Source of the DNA: JAAFHS01 sp031396505
GTDB lineage: Bacteria; Pseudomonadota; Alphaproteobacteria; Rhodobacterales; Rhodobacteraceae
Assembly (NCBI GenBank): GCA_031396505.1
Contig: JANNKX010000248.1
Location: 1 to 12,079 of the forward strand
Direction of reading: 5' to 3'
Length of the DNA stretch: 12,079 bases
Position 1 is the first letter of the stretch; each line of letters begins with the position of its first letter. Both the position numbers and the translations under genes were made by a program. Of this stretch, positions 1 through 6,689 are shown one piece after another. The notes beneath the pieces are model-generated. The model was not told the DNA's origin. It made no database searches and saw only the letters and a list, made by a program, of their open reading frames with translations.

Positions 1-474
1 CAGATAGATCACCTCGCCATCCGCTTCAACCCGGCCGTCGGCGACGCCCATTGTCAGGCGGCGGGTTTGGATGGCTTTGGTGAAATCGACGAAATAGCGT
101 AGCATCTTCCGATCCGGCCGCACCATGCCCGTCAGCTTCACCTCGCCCACGCCAAGCGCATAGCCGCGCCCCTGCCAGCCGCGCCAGCCAAGGTTGAACC
201 CGGTCAATTGCCACAGACCGTCAAGGCCAAGACAGCCCGGCATGATCGGGTTGCCGGGGAAATGGCAGTCGAAGAACCACAGGTCGGGCGTGATATCGAA
301 TTCGGCCACCACATGCCCCTTGCCATGCGCGCCGCCATCGCCGGAGATGTCGGTGATGCGGTCCATCATCAGCATCGGCGGGGCAGGCAGTTGTGCATTG
401 CCGGGGCCGAATAATTCGCCCCTTGCGCATTTCAGCAGCGCCTCTTTGTCAAAACTGTTCGGATATCCCGCCAT
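1..474 (-). CDS. fabA: 3-hydroxydecanoyl-ACP dehydratase/isomerase FabA (C-terminus cut by window edge)
   Basis: FabA dehydrates 3-hydroxydecanoyl-ACP and isomerises trans-2- to cis-3-decenoyl-ACP, the branch point of oxygen-independent unsaturated fatty acid synthesis in the cytosol. The minus strand reads MAGYPNSFDKEALLKCARGE onward for 158 codons without a stop and runs off position 1. The family is about 170 residues, so roughly a dozen are missing. The signature FFDCHFPGNPIMPGCLGLDG is present, with H71 and D85 at the expected catalytic His and Asp positions, followed by LWQLTGF. The ATG at 474 has a GGAG seven bases upstream. fabB commonly follows fabA and would lie just outside the window. 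The MFS gene is divergent from it. Identification is secure; only the 3' end is unseen. Confidence 0.96.
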   Translation of the reverse strand, partial: MAGYPNSFDKEALLKCARGELFGPGNAQLPAPPMLMMDRITDISGDGGAHGKGHVVAEFDITPDLWFFDCHFPGNPIMPGCLGLDGLWQLTGFNLGWRGWQGRGYALGVGEVKLTGMVRPDRKMLRYFVDFTKAIQTRRLTMGVADGRVEADGEVIYL

Positions 475-501
475 CGTACCGCTCCCCCCGCCCTTGCCAT
501 T

Positions 502-531
502 CATCTAGCATCGTGCCGGAACAGGTGGCAA
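502..531 (-). promoter_or_regulatory. Possible fabA promoter inside an inverted repeat
   Basis: On the minus strand TTGCCA (526-531, five of six to the -35 consensus) is followed after 18 bases by TAGATG (502-507) preceded by TGC, an extended -10 arrangement. This would start transcription about 20 bases before the fabA ATG. The candidate -35 is also part of a perfect 9-base inverted repeat, cccttgcca (491-499) and tggcaaggg (526-534), whose arms bracket the -10. The promoter call rests on pattern matching only. Confidence 0.35.
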
Positions 532-593
532 GGGCAGGGCTTGACCCTGCGCGGCCCCCATGGGTTAGTGGGCACAACCTGCAGGGGCAAGGC

Positions 594-1850
594 ATGTCAC
601 CCTATCAACGCTTTGTGGCCGCCAGTGGCCTGACCAACCTTGCCGATGGTGTGGCGGTCGTCGCATGGGGGTGGCTTGCGTCCCTGCTCACGCGCGACGC
701 GCTGCTGGTGGCGCTGGTGCCCGTGGCCTTGCGCCTGCCGTGGTTTCTGTTCGCCCTGCCCGCAGGCATCGTGACCGACAGGGTAGACCGGCGGCGGCTG
801 ATCGTGGCGATGGACGCCGTGCGCGCGGCGGCCTTTATGCTGGCGGCGGCAGCGATCTGGGCGGCGCTGCCCTTGGGCACGGCCCCGCTGCACGGTGTGT
901 CGGATGCGGGGCTCTATGCGATGATCCTTCTGGCCGCACTGGTTGTGGGTGGGGCAGAGGTGTTTCGCGACAATGCGGCACAGACCATGCTGCCGGGGCT
1001 GGTGCCGGATGCCCTGCTGGAACGCGCGAATGGCAGGTTATGGAGCGTGGAACTGATCGCCAATTCCCTGATCGGTCCGGTGCTGGGGGCGTTTCTGATC
1101 GGGATATGGCTGCCTTTGCCATTCGCGCTGAACGCAGCGGCCTACGGGCTGGCGATGTGGCTGGTGCTGCGGATCGCGGGGGATTTTCGCGTCAGGCAGG
1201 TGGGTCCGCGCAATTGGCGGGCGGAACTGGCCGAAGGGTTTGCGTTTCTGAAGGGCGCGCCCTTGCTGCGCACGCTGGCCTGGACGACGGGGTTCTGGAA
1301 CTTGCTGCATCAAATTGTGGCGATCGCCCTTGTGCTGCATGCGCAGGAGAATTTCGGTCTGGGTGCCGAAATTTACGGACTGATGCTCGCCGGGGGGGCC
1401 ATTGGTGGCGTCGCGGGCAGTTTGCTGGGTGAATATGTTGCGCGCGGCCTTGGTGCGGCGCGCACGATGCAGTGGATGCTTGCAGGCTCGCCCGTTGCCT
1501 TTGCGGTGATCGCTGTCGCACCGGGGCCCTGGACGATTGCACTGGCATTGGCGTTCATGGAGATGACGGGGCTGATCTGGAACATCGTATCGGTCAGCAC
1601 GCGTCAACGCATGATCCCTGCCGCACTGCTGGGCCGCGTGAACAGCCTGTACCGCCTGCTGGCCTGGGGGATGATGCCGGTGGGGTTGGCGCTGTCGGGG
1701 GTGATCGTGCTGGCGGGCGATGGGCCGTTGCCGCGCGCGGTGGCCCTGACGCTGCCGTTCTGGGCGGCGGCGGGTGGTGCGGCCCTGCTGACGGTCATGG
1801 CGTGGCGCGCGTTGGCGCGCGGCTTTGGCGGCGGCAATGAAAAGATTTGA
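594..1850 (+). CDS. MFS transporter, MFS_3/EntS-like exporter type
   Basis: A 418-residue inner-membrane protein with a hydrophobic profile typical of twelve-helix major facilitator proteins. The loop between helices 2 and 3 carries the MFS motif A as GIVTDRVDRRR (residues 58-68). The opening (SGLTNLADGVAVVAWGWLAS) and the conserved E..RDNAAQTMLPGLV stretch (about 122-137) resemble the PF05977 group, which includes the enterobactin exporter EntS and macrolide-type efflux proteins. Substrate cannot be inferred. I chose the ATG at 594 because the frame remains open upstream only by running through antisense fabA, while AGGGG lies a few bases before 594. The gene sits between fabA (divergent) and irr (same strand), and its stop codon overlaps the irr -35 element. 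A role linked to iron or siderophores is suggested only by its neighbour. Confidence 0.85.
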   Translation: MSPYQRFVAASGLTNLADGVAVVAWGWLASLLTRDALLVALVPVALRLPWFLFALPAGIVTDRVDRRRLIVAMDAVRAAAFMLAAAAIWAALPLGTAPLHGVSDAGLYAMILLAALVVGGAEVFRDNAAQTMLPGLVPDALLERANGRLWSVELIANSLIGPVLGAFLIGIWLPLPFALNAAAYGLAMWLVLRIAGDFRVRQVGPRNWRAELAEGFAFLKGAPLLRTLAWTTGFWNLLHQIVAIALVLHAQENFGLGAEIYGLMLAGGAIGGVAGSLLGEYVARGLGAARTMQWMLAGSPVAFAVIAVAPGPWTIALALAFMEMTGLIWNIVSVSTRQRMIPAALLGRVNSLYRLLAWGMMPVGLALSGVIVLAGDGPLPRAVALTLPFWAAAGGAALLTVMAWRALARGFGGGNEKI

Positions 1851-1875
1851 ACGCAAGGGGCATGCGGACTATATC
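1847..1875 (+). promoter_or_regulatory. irr promoter (-35/-10)
   Basis: TTGAAC (1847-1852) and TATATC (1870-1875) are separated by exactly 17 bases, a good sigma-70-type match. The -35 overlaps the stop codon of the MFS gene, so irr probably has its own promoter and a short leader of about 25 bases. No Irr-box-like palindrome (ICE) was seen around it. Confidence 0.6.
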
Positions 1876-1905
1876 GATGGAAAGTAGGGCAGATGAGGCC
1901 ACCAA

Positions 1906-2316
1906 ATGACGGCGATGGAACGTGGGGCAGACTGGTTGACGCGCGGGGGCCTGCGGCCGACGCGACAACGCCTGTCCCTTGCGACCTTGCTGGTGGGCGA
2001 TGGGCAAAACCGCCATGTGACGGCGGAAAGCCTGCACGCCCTGTCCTTGCAATCGGATGAAAAGGTCAGCCTTGCCACGGTCTACAACACGCTGCGCGCG
2101 TTCTGCGAGGCGGGTCTGATGAACGAAGTCGTGGTTGACGGCACCAAAAGCTATTTCGACACGCGGATGGACGACCATCCGCATTTCTACTGGGAAGACA
2201 CCGCCAGCCTGACCGATGCGCCCGCCGATCAGTTGCTGATCAGGGGCCTGCCAACCGCGCCCGAAGGCACGGTCGTGTCAAAGGTCGATGTGGTGATCCG
2301 GTTGCGTCGCGCCTGA
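1906..2316 (+). CDS. irr: Iron response regulator Irr (Fur family)
   Basis: A 136-residue Fur-superfamily DNA-binding regulator. In alphaproteobacteria Irr senses heme status and controls iron uptake, storage and heme synthesis genes. The winged-helix recognition segment reads VSLATVYNTLRAFCEAGLMN (residues 54-73), and the metal/heme segment reads DDHPHFYWEDTASLTD (89-104), with HPH (91-93) where rhizobial Irr proteins have HHH. The N-terminal Cys-Pro heme regulatory motif of Bradyrhizobium Irr is absent; C67 is the only cysteine. The ATG at 1906 has GAGG seven bases upstream; a second in-frame ATG at 1915 is less well placed. It is transcribed from its own promoter and converges with the desaturase gene. 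Irr rather than Fur/Zur/PerR is favoured by HPHFYWEDT and the lack of CxxC zinc-site motifs. Confidence 0.88.
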   Translation: MTAMERGADWLTRGGLRPTRQRLSLATLLVGDGQNRHVTAESLHALSLQSDEKVSLATVYNTLRAFCEAGLMNEVVVDGTKSYFDTRMDDHPHFYWEDTASLTDAPADQLLIRGLPTAPEGTVVSKVDVVIRLRRA

Positions 2317-2361
2317 AACCCGTGGTCGCCTGAAGATTTCCGGCGAAAATTGTGGGCACCC

Positions 2362-3387
2362 TTACGCTGGTAAGGCACGCGCCTGCGCCCATGTCAGCAG
2401 GCGCCGGCCTTTTTCGTCCCACAGGTGCAGGCGCACGTTGATCAGGCTGTCACGGATCGTCATCCGCTGTGCGGCGGCCAGTGGCGGGAAATCGCGCAAT
2501 GCTTCGGGCATGCGGTAGAACGGCATCCGGCTGTACAGGTGATGCACATGGTGCATGCCAAGGTTTGCCGTCAGCCACTGCAACGGTTGCGGCAGCACGT
2601 AATGCGATGACCCCAGCATGGCGGCATCGTGAATGTTCCAGTCGGGTTCAAATTCCCAATGGGCGTCTTCGAACTGGTGTTGCACATAGAAAAGCCAGAC
2701 GCCGACCGTGGCCCCCATCAGAATGGTGGGCAACCACACCGCAAAGATCGCGCCCCAGCCCCCGATAACGTACAGCACGATCAGCGTGCCAACCAATGCC
2801 GCATTGGTCACCATCGATGATACCCAATAACGCCATCCTGCGGTCATCAACCCCACCGGAAGCCGGTTGTTGAACATGAACAGCCATGCAGGCCCAAGGC
2901 CGAACATCACCACCGGATGGCGGTACATCCGGTAGGCCAGACGCCCGCGCCGTGACCGCGCGCGGTATTCGGTGACGGTCAGGGTCATCACATCGCCGAT
3001 GCCACGGCGGTCAAGGTTGCCGGTCGCCGAATGGTGCACCGCATGCTGTTTACGCCACACATCATAGGGCGTCAGTGTCAGCACGCCAAGCGCGCGCCCC
3101 ACCCAGTCATTCGCAGCACGGCTGGCAAAATAGGCGCCATGTCCGCAGTCGTGCTGAATGGCGAACAGCCGCACGATGAACGGCCCGTTCAGCAGTGCAA
3201 TCACAAACGCGAGCGACCAGTGCCATTCCAGCGCGACAAGGGCGGCAACCCACAATCCGGCGTAGATGACCATGGTCACCGCCAGCTCCCATATACTGCG
3301 GATGGTGGATGGGCTGCGATATTGTGCAAGAACTTGTACCCAGTCACGGGCGGACCGGGCGGCCTCGGATGTTTCAAGGGGGGTCAA
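2362..3387 (-). CDS. Membrane fatty acid desaturase (omega-6/delta-12-like)
   Basis: A 341-residue inner-membrane di-iron desaturase of the PF00487 type, which uses O2 and reducing equivalents to insert a double bond into acyl chains. The three histidine boxes are intact: HDCGH (79-83), HAVHH (115-119) and HHVHH (279-283). They are set among hydrophobic segments near residues 35-75, 160-172 and 190-235. The stretch ATGNLDRRGIGDVMTLT (121-137) is typical of bacterial omega-6-type enzymes. Regiospecificity is inferred, not shown. The start is probably TTG at 3387: an in-frame stop lies at 3430-3432, no ATG or GTG fits before the first helix, and AAAGG is seven bases upstream. It converges with irr (45 bases apart) and lies downstream of a terminator that separates it from the fasciclin gene. 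Confidence 0.9.
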   Translation of the reverse strand: MTPLETSEAARSARDWVQVLAQYRSPSTIRSIWELAVTMVIYAGLWVAALVALEWHWSLAFVIALLNGPFIVRLFAIQHDCGHGAYFASRAANDWVGRALGVLTLTPYDVWRKQHAVHHSATGNLDRRGIGDVMTLTVTEYRARSRRGRLAYRMYRHPVVMFGLGPAWLFMFNNRLPVGLMTAGWRYWVSSMVTNAALVGTLIVLYVIGGWGAIFAVWLPTILMGATVGVWLFYVQHQFEDAHWEFEPDWNIHDAAMLGSSHYVLPQPLQWLTANLGMHHVHHLYSRMPFYRMPEALRDFPPLAAAQRMTIRDSLINVRLHLWDEKGRRLLTWAQARALPA

Positions 3388-3519
3388 GTCGGGGCCTTTC
3401 GATTGCGTGCGTCTGCATATCGCGGATCGCTAGCGGCGCAAAGGTATTCCTTGTCGCAGACGAAACTGTGAAGCGGCAATGGCAAAGGCGGCGCAGCAGG
3501 GACAGGTCTGCCGCGCCGG

Positions 3520-3552
3520 AAAAGGTGGGGCGGGGGCGCATCGCCCCCACCC
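3520..3552 (-). terminator. Rho-independent terminator of the fasciclin gene
   Basis: On the minus strand, directly after the fasciclin stop, a very GC-rich stem forms either as a 7-bp inner helix (GGGGGCG, loop of three, CGCCCCC; 3532-3548) or as a 7-bp outer helix (GGTGGGG with CCCCACC; 3524-3530 and 3546-3552). TTTT (3520-3523) follows. The short T tract makes it less canonical than the terminator at 7671. Confidence 0.7.
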
Positions 3553-3560
3553 GGCATGGC

Positions 3561-4097
3561 TCACTTCGGAACCATCACGGCGTCGATGACATGGATTACG
3601 CCATTCGACTGATCGACGTCGGCAATCGTGATCGTGCCGATATTCTGCGATTCCGAATAGACGCGCGCGGTATCGCCGCTGAACTTGATCGACAGCGCGT
3701 CACCCGACAGCGTTTGCAGGTTGGCATAGCCGTCTGCCCCCACCTGTGCGCGCAGATCGGCCAGTTTCAGATCGCCCGCCACGACATGCGCGGTCAGAAC
3801 CTTGGTCAGCGTGTCCTTGTTTTCGGGCTTCAGCAGCGTATCGACCGTGCCTGCAGGCAGGGCGGCAAAGGCATCATTCACCGGGGCGAATACGGTGAAG
3901 GGGCCAGCACCTGACAGCGCATCAACCAGACCGGCGGCCGTGACGGCTGCGACCAGCGTGGTGTGGATGGGCGAGTTCACGGCGTTTTCAACAATGGTCT
4001 TTTCCTCAAACATCGCCGCACCACCCACATCGGGGTTGGCAAAAGCTGTGCCTGCGAAAGCGGCGAAGGCAAGGGTCAGGGCAAGGGTGGATTTCAT
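3561..4097 (-). CDS. Secreted fasciclin (FAS1) domain protein
   Basis: A 178-residue exported protein consisting of a signal peptide and one FAS1 domain. The signal peptide (MKSTLALTLAFAAFAGTAFA, then NP) has a clear AFA cleavage site at residue 20. The FAS1 domain spans about 32-178 and shows the two hallmark regions: GPFTVFAPVNDAFAALP (65-81) and the H-box LTAHVVAGDL (101-110), ending in GVIHVIDAVMVPK. FAS1 proteins act in adhesion or extracellular matrix interactions; the bacterial role here is unknown. The ATG at 4097 has GGAG eight bases upstream and begins the signal peptide, whereas the frame extends 31 codons further without a plausible function. The gene is monocistronic, with a leader hairpin upstream and its own terminator downstream. 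Confidence 0.92.
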   Translation of the reverse strand: MKSTLALTLAFAAFAGTAFANPDVGGAAMFEEKTIVENAVNSPIHTTLVAAVTAAGLVDALSGAGPFTVFAPVNDAFAALPAGTVDTLLKPENKDTLTKVLTAHVVAGDLKLADLRAQVGADGYANLQTLSGDALSIKFSGDTARVYSESQNIGTITIADVDQSNGVIHVIDAVMVPK

Positions 4098-4117
4098 GTT
4101 GGCGTCTCCAGTGGCAC

Positions 4118-4136
4118 AAGCCGGACAGCCCGGCTT
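4118..4136 (-). other. Hairpin in the fasciclin leader
   Basis: A perfect 7-bp stem, aagccgg and ccggctt, around a 5-base loop lies 20 bases upstream of the fasciclin start codon. It would be in the 5' untranslated leader if transcription starts upstream of it. It could stabilise the message or modulate initiation. No T tract follows, so it is not a terminator. Confidence 0.4.
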
Positions 4137-4224
4137 TGACACAGAAACGAACGGAGGATTTTCAGCCAAAGTTTCGCGCGGCCCTTTCACGAACCCGTGA
4201 TGGCGCAGCCGTCGGTCGCGCTGA

Positions 4225-5106
4225 TCAGAACCACTGCCCCGGCTCCATCAACCCCAGATCCATCAACTGTTGCGAATGCCACTGGAATTCGGTCGAATTG
4301 CGCCAGCGGAAGGTGTGGATGTCAAACCGGCTGCCGGGATTGGTGCGCAGCGCTTTGGCCGTGCGGAACGAACAGACGGCCACCGTCAGATTGTGATGCC
4401 ACGGGCAGGCATAGGTGTTGTATTCCTCATCCGTGAAGGTGAAGTCGGGCCGCAGGCGCAGGCCGCGTCGGGCTCGGAAAATCGAAATCCGGTCGATCTT
4501 GCGTTTGGGTTGCGGCACATGCTCTTCAAACCGCCAGCGCAGGCCGCCATAGAAATCCAGTTGGCGTTCCTTGGGATAGTTCTTGTTGGCCGCATCCGGG
4601 CGACCCAGCGCATAATATCCCGAACGGTCCAGCAATGCGGTTTCCAGTGACACGGCGTTCTGAAACCGATCCAGATCATCGGCATACAGATCAACCACAT
4701 AAGACAGCAGCGCATCGCGGCGTTCTTCGGCGTGATAGGCAATCAGTTCGCGGATGTTGCGCGTCTCGCAAAATGGGTGAAACAGATATTCGGCGTTATA
4801 GCCGTAATACAGCCACGTCCCGTCCGCCGCATCCACCACCCCATTCACGGCATCGACAAGCGCTGCATCGCCATGCACGTCAAAGGGCACATGATGCACC
4901 GCGTCGCCCACATCGGCGGGCAGCGGCGTTTGCGCCGGCGCAAACAGCACGATGGCGCGGAAACCGGCGTTCAGGTGATGGCGGATGGTGGTGTCCACCT
5001 CGACCATGTCTTCGACCATGATCAGGGCCACAGGCCCGCGCGCCAGCACGCCTGCCCCCTTGGCCAGAAAATCCTGCAGGTCTGTATACGTCACATGTTG
5101 CCCCAT
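4225..5106 (-). CDS. Unrecognised 293-residue protein, possibly a degenerate family-2-type glycosyltransferase
   Basis: I do not firmly recognise this gene. It encodes a 293-residue soluble protein with no signal peptide or membrane segment, rich in aromatic residues toward the C-terminus. The N-terminal part (ALIMVEDMVEVDTTIRHHLN, 27-46, then FRAIVLFAP) resembles the nucleotide-binding start of GT2-like proteins of the PF13704 kind. The segment WLYYGYNAEYLFHPFCETR (98-116) sits where such proteins carry a DxDEF metal motif, but here reads YNAEYLF. Further on are a basic stretch (QPKRKIDRISIFRARRGLR) and WHHNLTV, where the family often has a His near the acceptor site. The start is the ATG at 5106, with no strong Shine-Dalgarno; the frame runs on through antisense miaB, which I discount. 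It is divergent from miaB, with 114 bases between. The gene is real on codon pattern; the function is tentative. Confidence 0.75.
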   Translation of the reverse strand: MGQHVTYTDLQDFLAKGAGVLARGPVALIMVEDMVEVDTTIRHHLNAGFRAIVLFAPAQTPLPADVGDAVHHVPFDVHGDAALVDAVNGVVDAADGTWLYYGYNAEYLFHPFCETRNIRELIAYHAEERRDALLSYVVDLYADDLDRFQNAVSLETALLDRSGYYALGRPDAANKNYPKERQLDFYGGLRWRFEEHVPQPKRKIDRISIFRARRGLRLRPDFTFTDEEYNTYACPWHHNLTVAVCSFRTAKALRTNPGSRFDIHTFRWRNSTEFQWHSQQLMDLGLMEPGQWF

Positions 5107-5220
5107 CTTGTCGTGGTCGCAGAAAATGGTAACTGGCGCGTCAATGCAAGGGCTGGCAGATTGCAGGGGCGGTCTATTTACGTGTATGCCCGCGCCTTGA
5201 TCCCACCAAAGGCCCCGCCG

Positions 5221-6519
5221 ATGACCGACGCAAAGAAGCTGTTCATCAAAACCTACGGCTGTCAGATGAACGTCTATGACAGCGAACGCATGGTCGATGC
5301 CATGGGCGCGGATGGCTATGTGACGACCGATGTGGTCGAGGATGCGGATATGGTGTTGATCAACACCTGCCACATTCGCGAAAAGGCGTCCGAGAAATTG
5401 TATTCCGATCTGGGCCGCCTGCGTCCGCTCAAAGCGGCCAAGCCGGGGCTGAAGGTGGGGGTGGCAGGCTGTGTGGCACAGGCCGAAGGGGCCGAGATTT
5501 TGCGCCGCATGCCCTTGGTCGATCTGGTGGTGGGCCCGCAAAGCTATCACCGGTTGCCCGCAATGGCGCGGGGCGAAGGGCAGATGGTCGACACCGATTT
5601 CCCGCCCGAGGACAAATTCGATCACCTGCCGCAGGGGCGCGGGGCCAAAGGGCCAACGGCGTTTCTGACGGTGCAGGAAGGTTGCGACAAGTTCTGCGCG
5701 TTCTGCGTCGTGCCCTATACGCGCGGGGCCGAGGTCAGCCGCCCGCCACAGCGCCTGCTGGATGAGGCGCGGGCCCTTGTCGCGCGCGGGGTGCGTGAGG
5801 TGACGCTGCTGGGTCAGAACGTGAATGCCTATCATGGCGATGGCTGGACGCTGGCCCGCCTGATCCGGGCGCTGGCCACCGTGCCGGGGGTGGACCGGAT
5901 CCGGTATATGACCAGCCACCCCAACGACATGGAAGACGACCTGATTGCCGCCCACGGCGATCTGCCGCAACTGATGCCCTATCTGCATCTGCCGGTGCAA
6001 TCGGGCTCTGACCGCATCCTGCGCGCGATGAACCGCAAGCACACGCGCGATGATTATCTGCGCCTGATCGACCGGTTCCGCGCCGTGCGCCCTGATATTC
6101 TTGTGTCATCCGATTTCATCGCGGGCTTTCCCGGCGAAACCGATGCCGACTTTGCGGCCACCCTCGATCTGATCGACCGGGTTGGATACGGTGCTGCCTA
6201 CAGTTTCAAGTATTCCGCCCGTCCCGGCACACCCGCCGCCGAAAAGCCGGGGGTGCCGGATGAGGTCGCCGACGCGCGCCTGCAAACCCTGCAATCGGTG
6301 CTGATCGCACAGCAGCGCGCGGCCCAGGATGCCATGGTCGGGCGCGAGGTTCATGTGCTTTATGAAAAGACCGGGCGGCAGCCGGGGCAGATGGTTGGCA
6401 AGTCCGATCACCTGCAAGCCGTGTTCGTGGATGACCCCGCAGGCCGGGTGGGCGAACTGGTCCGCGTCCGGGTGTTAGCTTCGTCTGCCAACTCATTGGC
6501 GGGGGTGCGAATTCGCTGA
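5221..6519 (+). CDS. miaB: tRNA-2-methylthio-N6-dimethylallyladenosine synthase MiaB
   Basis: A 432-residue radical-SAM methylthiotransferase that converts i6A37 to ms2i6A37 in tRNAs reading codons beginning with U. The N-terminal UPF0004 domain carries the auxiliary 4Fe-4S cysteines C14 (KTYGCQMN), C50 (NTCHIRE) and C84 (AGCVAQAE). The radical SAM motif is CDKFCAFC, with C155, C159 and C162, followed by VVPYTRGAE, diagnostic of MiaB rather than MtaB or RimO. SHPNDM and LHLPVQSGSDRIL mark the core barrel, and a TRAM domain for tRNA binding occupies about 366-432. The ATG at 5221 has AAAGG upstream and aligns with the family start. It heads the conserved miaB-phoH-ybeY-corC-lnt neighbourhood, but two envelope genes intervene before phoH. 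No terminator is evident after it. Confidence 0.97.
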   Translation: MTDAKKLFIKTYGCQMNVYDSERMVDAMGADGYVTTDVVEDADMVLINTCHIREKASEKLYSDLGRLRPLKAAKPGLKVGVAGCVAQAEGAEILRRMPLVDLVVGPQSYHRLPAMARGEGQMVDTDFPPEDKFDHLPQGRGAKGPTAFLTVQEGCDKFCAFCVVPYTRGAEVSRPPQRLLDEARALVARGVREVTLLGQNVNAYHGDGWTLARLIRALATVPGVDRIRYMTSHPNDMEDDLIAAHGDLPQLMPYLHLPVQSGSDRILRAMNRKHTRDDYLRLIDRFRAVRPDILVSSDFIAGFPGETDADFAATLDLIDRVGYGAAYSFKYSARPGTPAAEKPGVPDEVADARLQTLQSVLIAQQRAAQDAMVGREVHVLYEKTGRQPGQMVGKSDHLQAVFVDDPAGRVGELVRVRVLASSANSLAGVRIR

Positions 6520-6689
6520 AAAACGTTGTTTCTGGATTTGAAACGATTGCCACATTTTTGCCGTTATTGATTGGTGATCACGCAACAGCTAGTTCTGTTT
6601 TGCGCGTTAACCCATAGATTTTGCTTTACAACGCCGCGACGTGGCGGCAAGGCTAACGCATATTTTGTGATTTTGGGGGAGCTGCGGTT
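6520..6689 (+). promoter_or_regulatory. AT-rich leader upstream of the envelope gene pair
   Basis: These 170 bases are clearly richer in A+T than the surrounding genes and probably contain the promoter of the OmpA-domain gene, but I cannot choose a single -35/-10 pair with confidence. Near the end a 5-bp hairpin (gccgc 6633-6637, gcggc 6644-6648) precedes the Shine-Dalgarno GGGGGAG (6675-6681), which lies eight bases before the GTG start at 6690. Confidence 0.4.

Noticed and set aside
393..593. Upstream extension of the MFS frame to 393
   Set aside because: It overlaps the fabA coding region on the other strand, lacks a transporter-like sequence, and the ATG at 594 has a ribosome site and starts the conserved first helix.
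665..1432. 255-codon plus-strand frame inside the MFS gene
   Set aside because: It is a shadow frame: Gly/Arg/Ala-rich with no recognisable motif, whereas the overlapping frame encodes a clear MFS protein.
2360..2375. Hairpin ccttac/gtaagg over the desaturase stop codon
   Set aside because: Only 6 bp with a 4-base loop and no T tract on either strand. It may help separate the convergent irr and desaturase transcripts, but it cannot be called a terminator.
4145..4175. GAAAC-N17-CGTT upstream of the fasciclin gene on the minus strand, resembling an EcfG general-stress promoter
   Set aside because: One mismatch to a short consensus is easily met by chance, and most Rhodobacteraceae are thought to lack the PhyR-EcfG system.
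4225..6042. A 605-codon open frame on the minus strand, extending the 293-residue gene through antisense miaB
   Set aside because: The part beyond 5106 lies opposite miaB, reads as low-complexity His/Arg/Gln-rich sequence with no family resemblance, and miaB is unmistakable. High GC content keeps antisense frames open.
6606..6624. TTAACCC-type motif upstream of the OmpA-domain gene, considered as a CtrA site
   Set aside because: Only one half-site matches; the second half at the required spacing is ATTT rather than TTAA.
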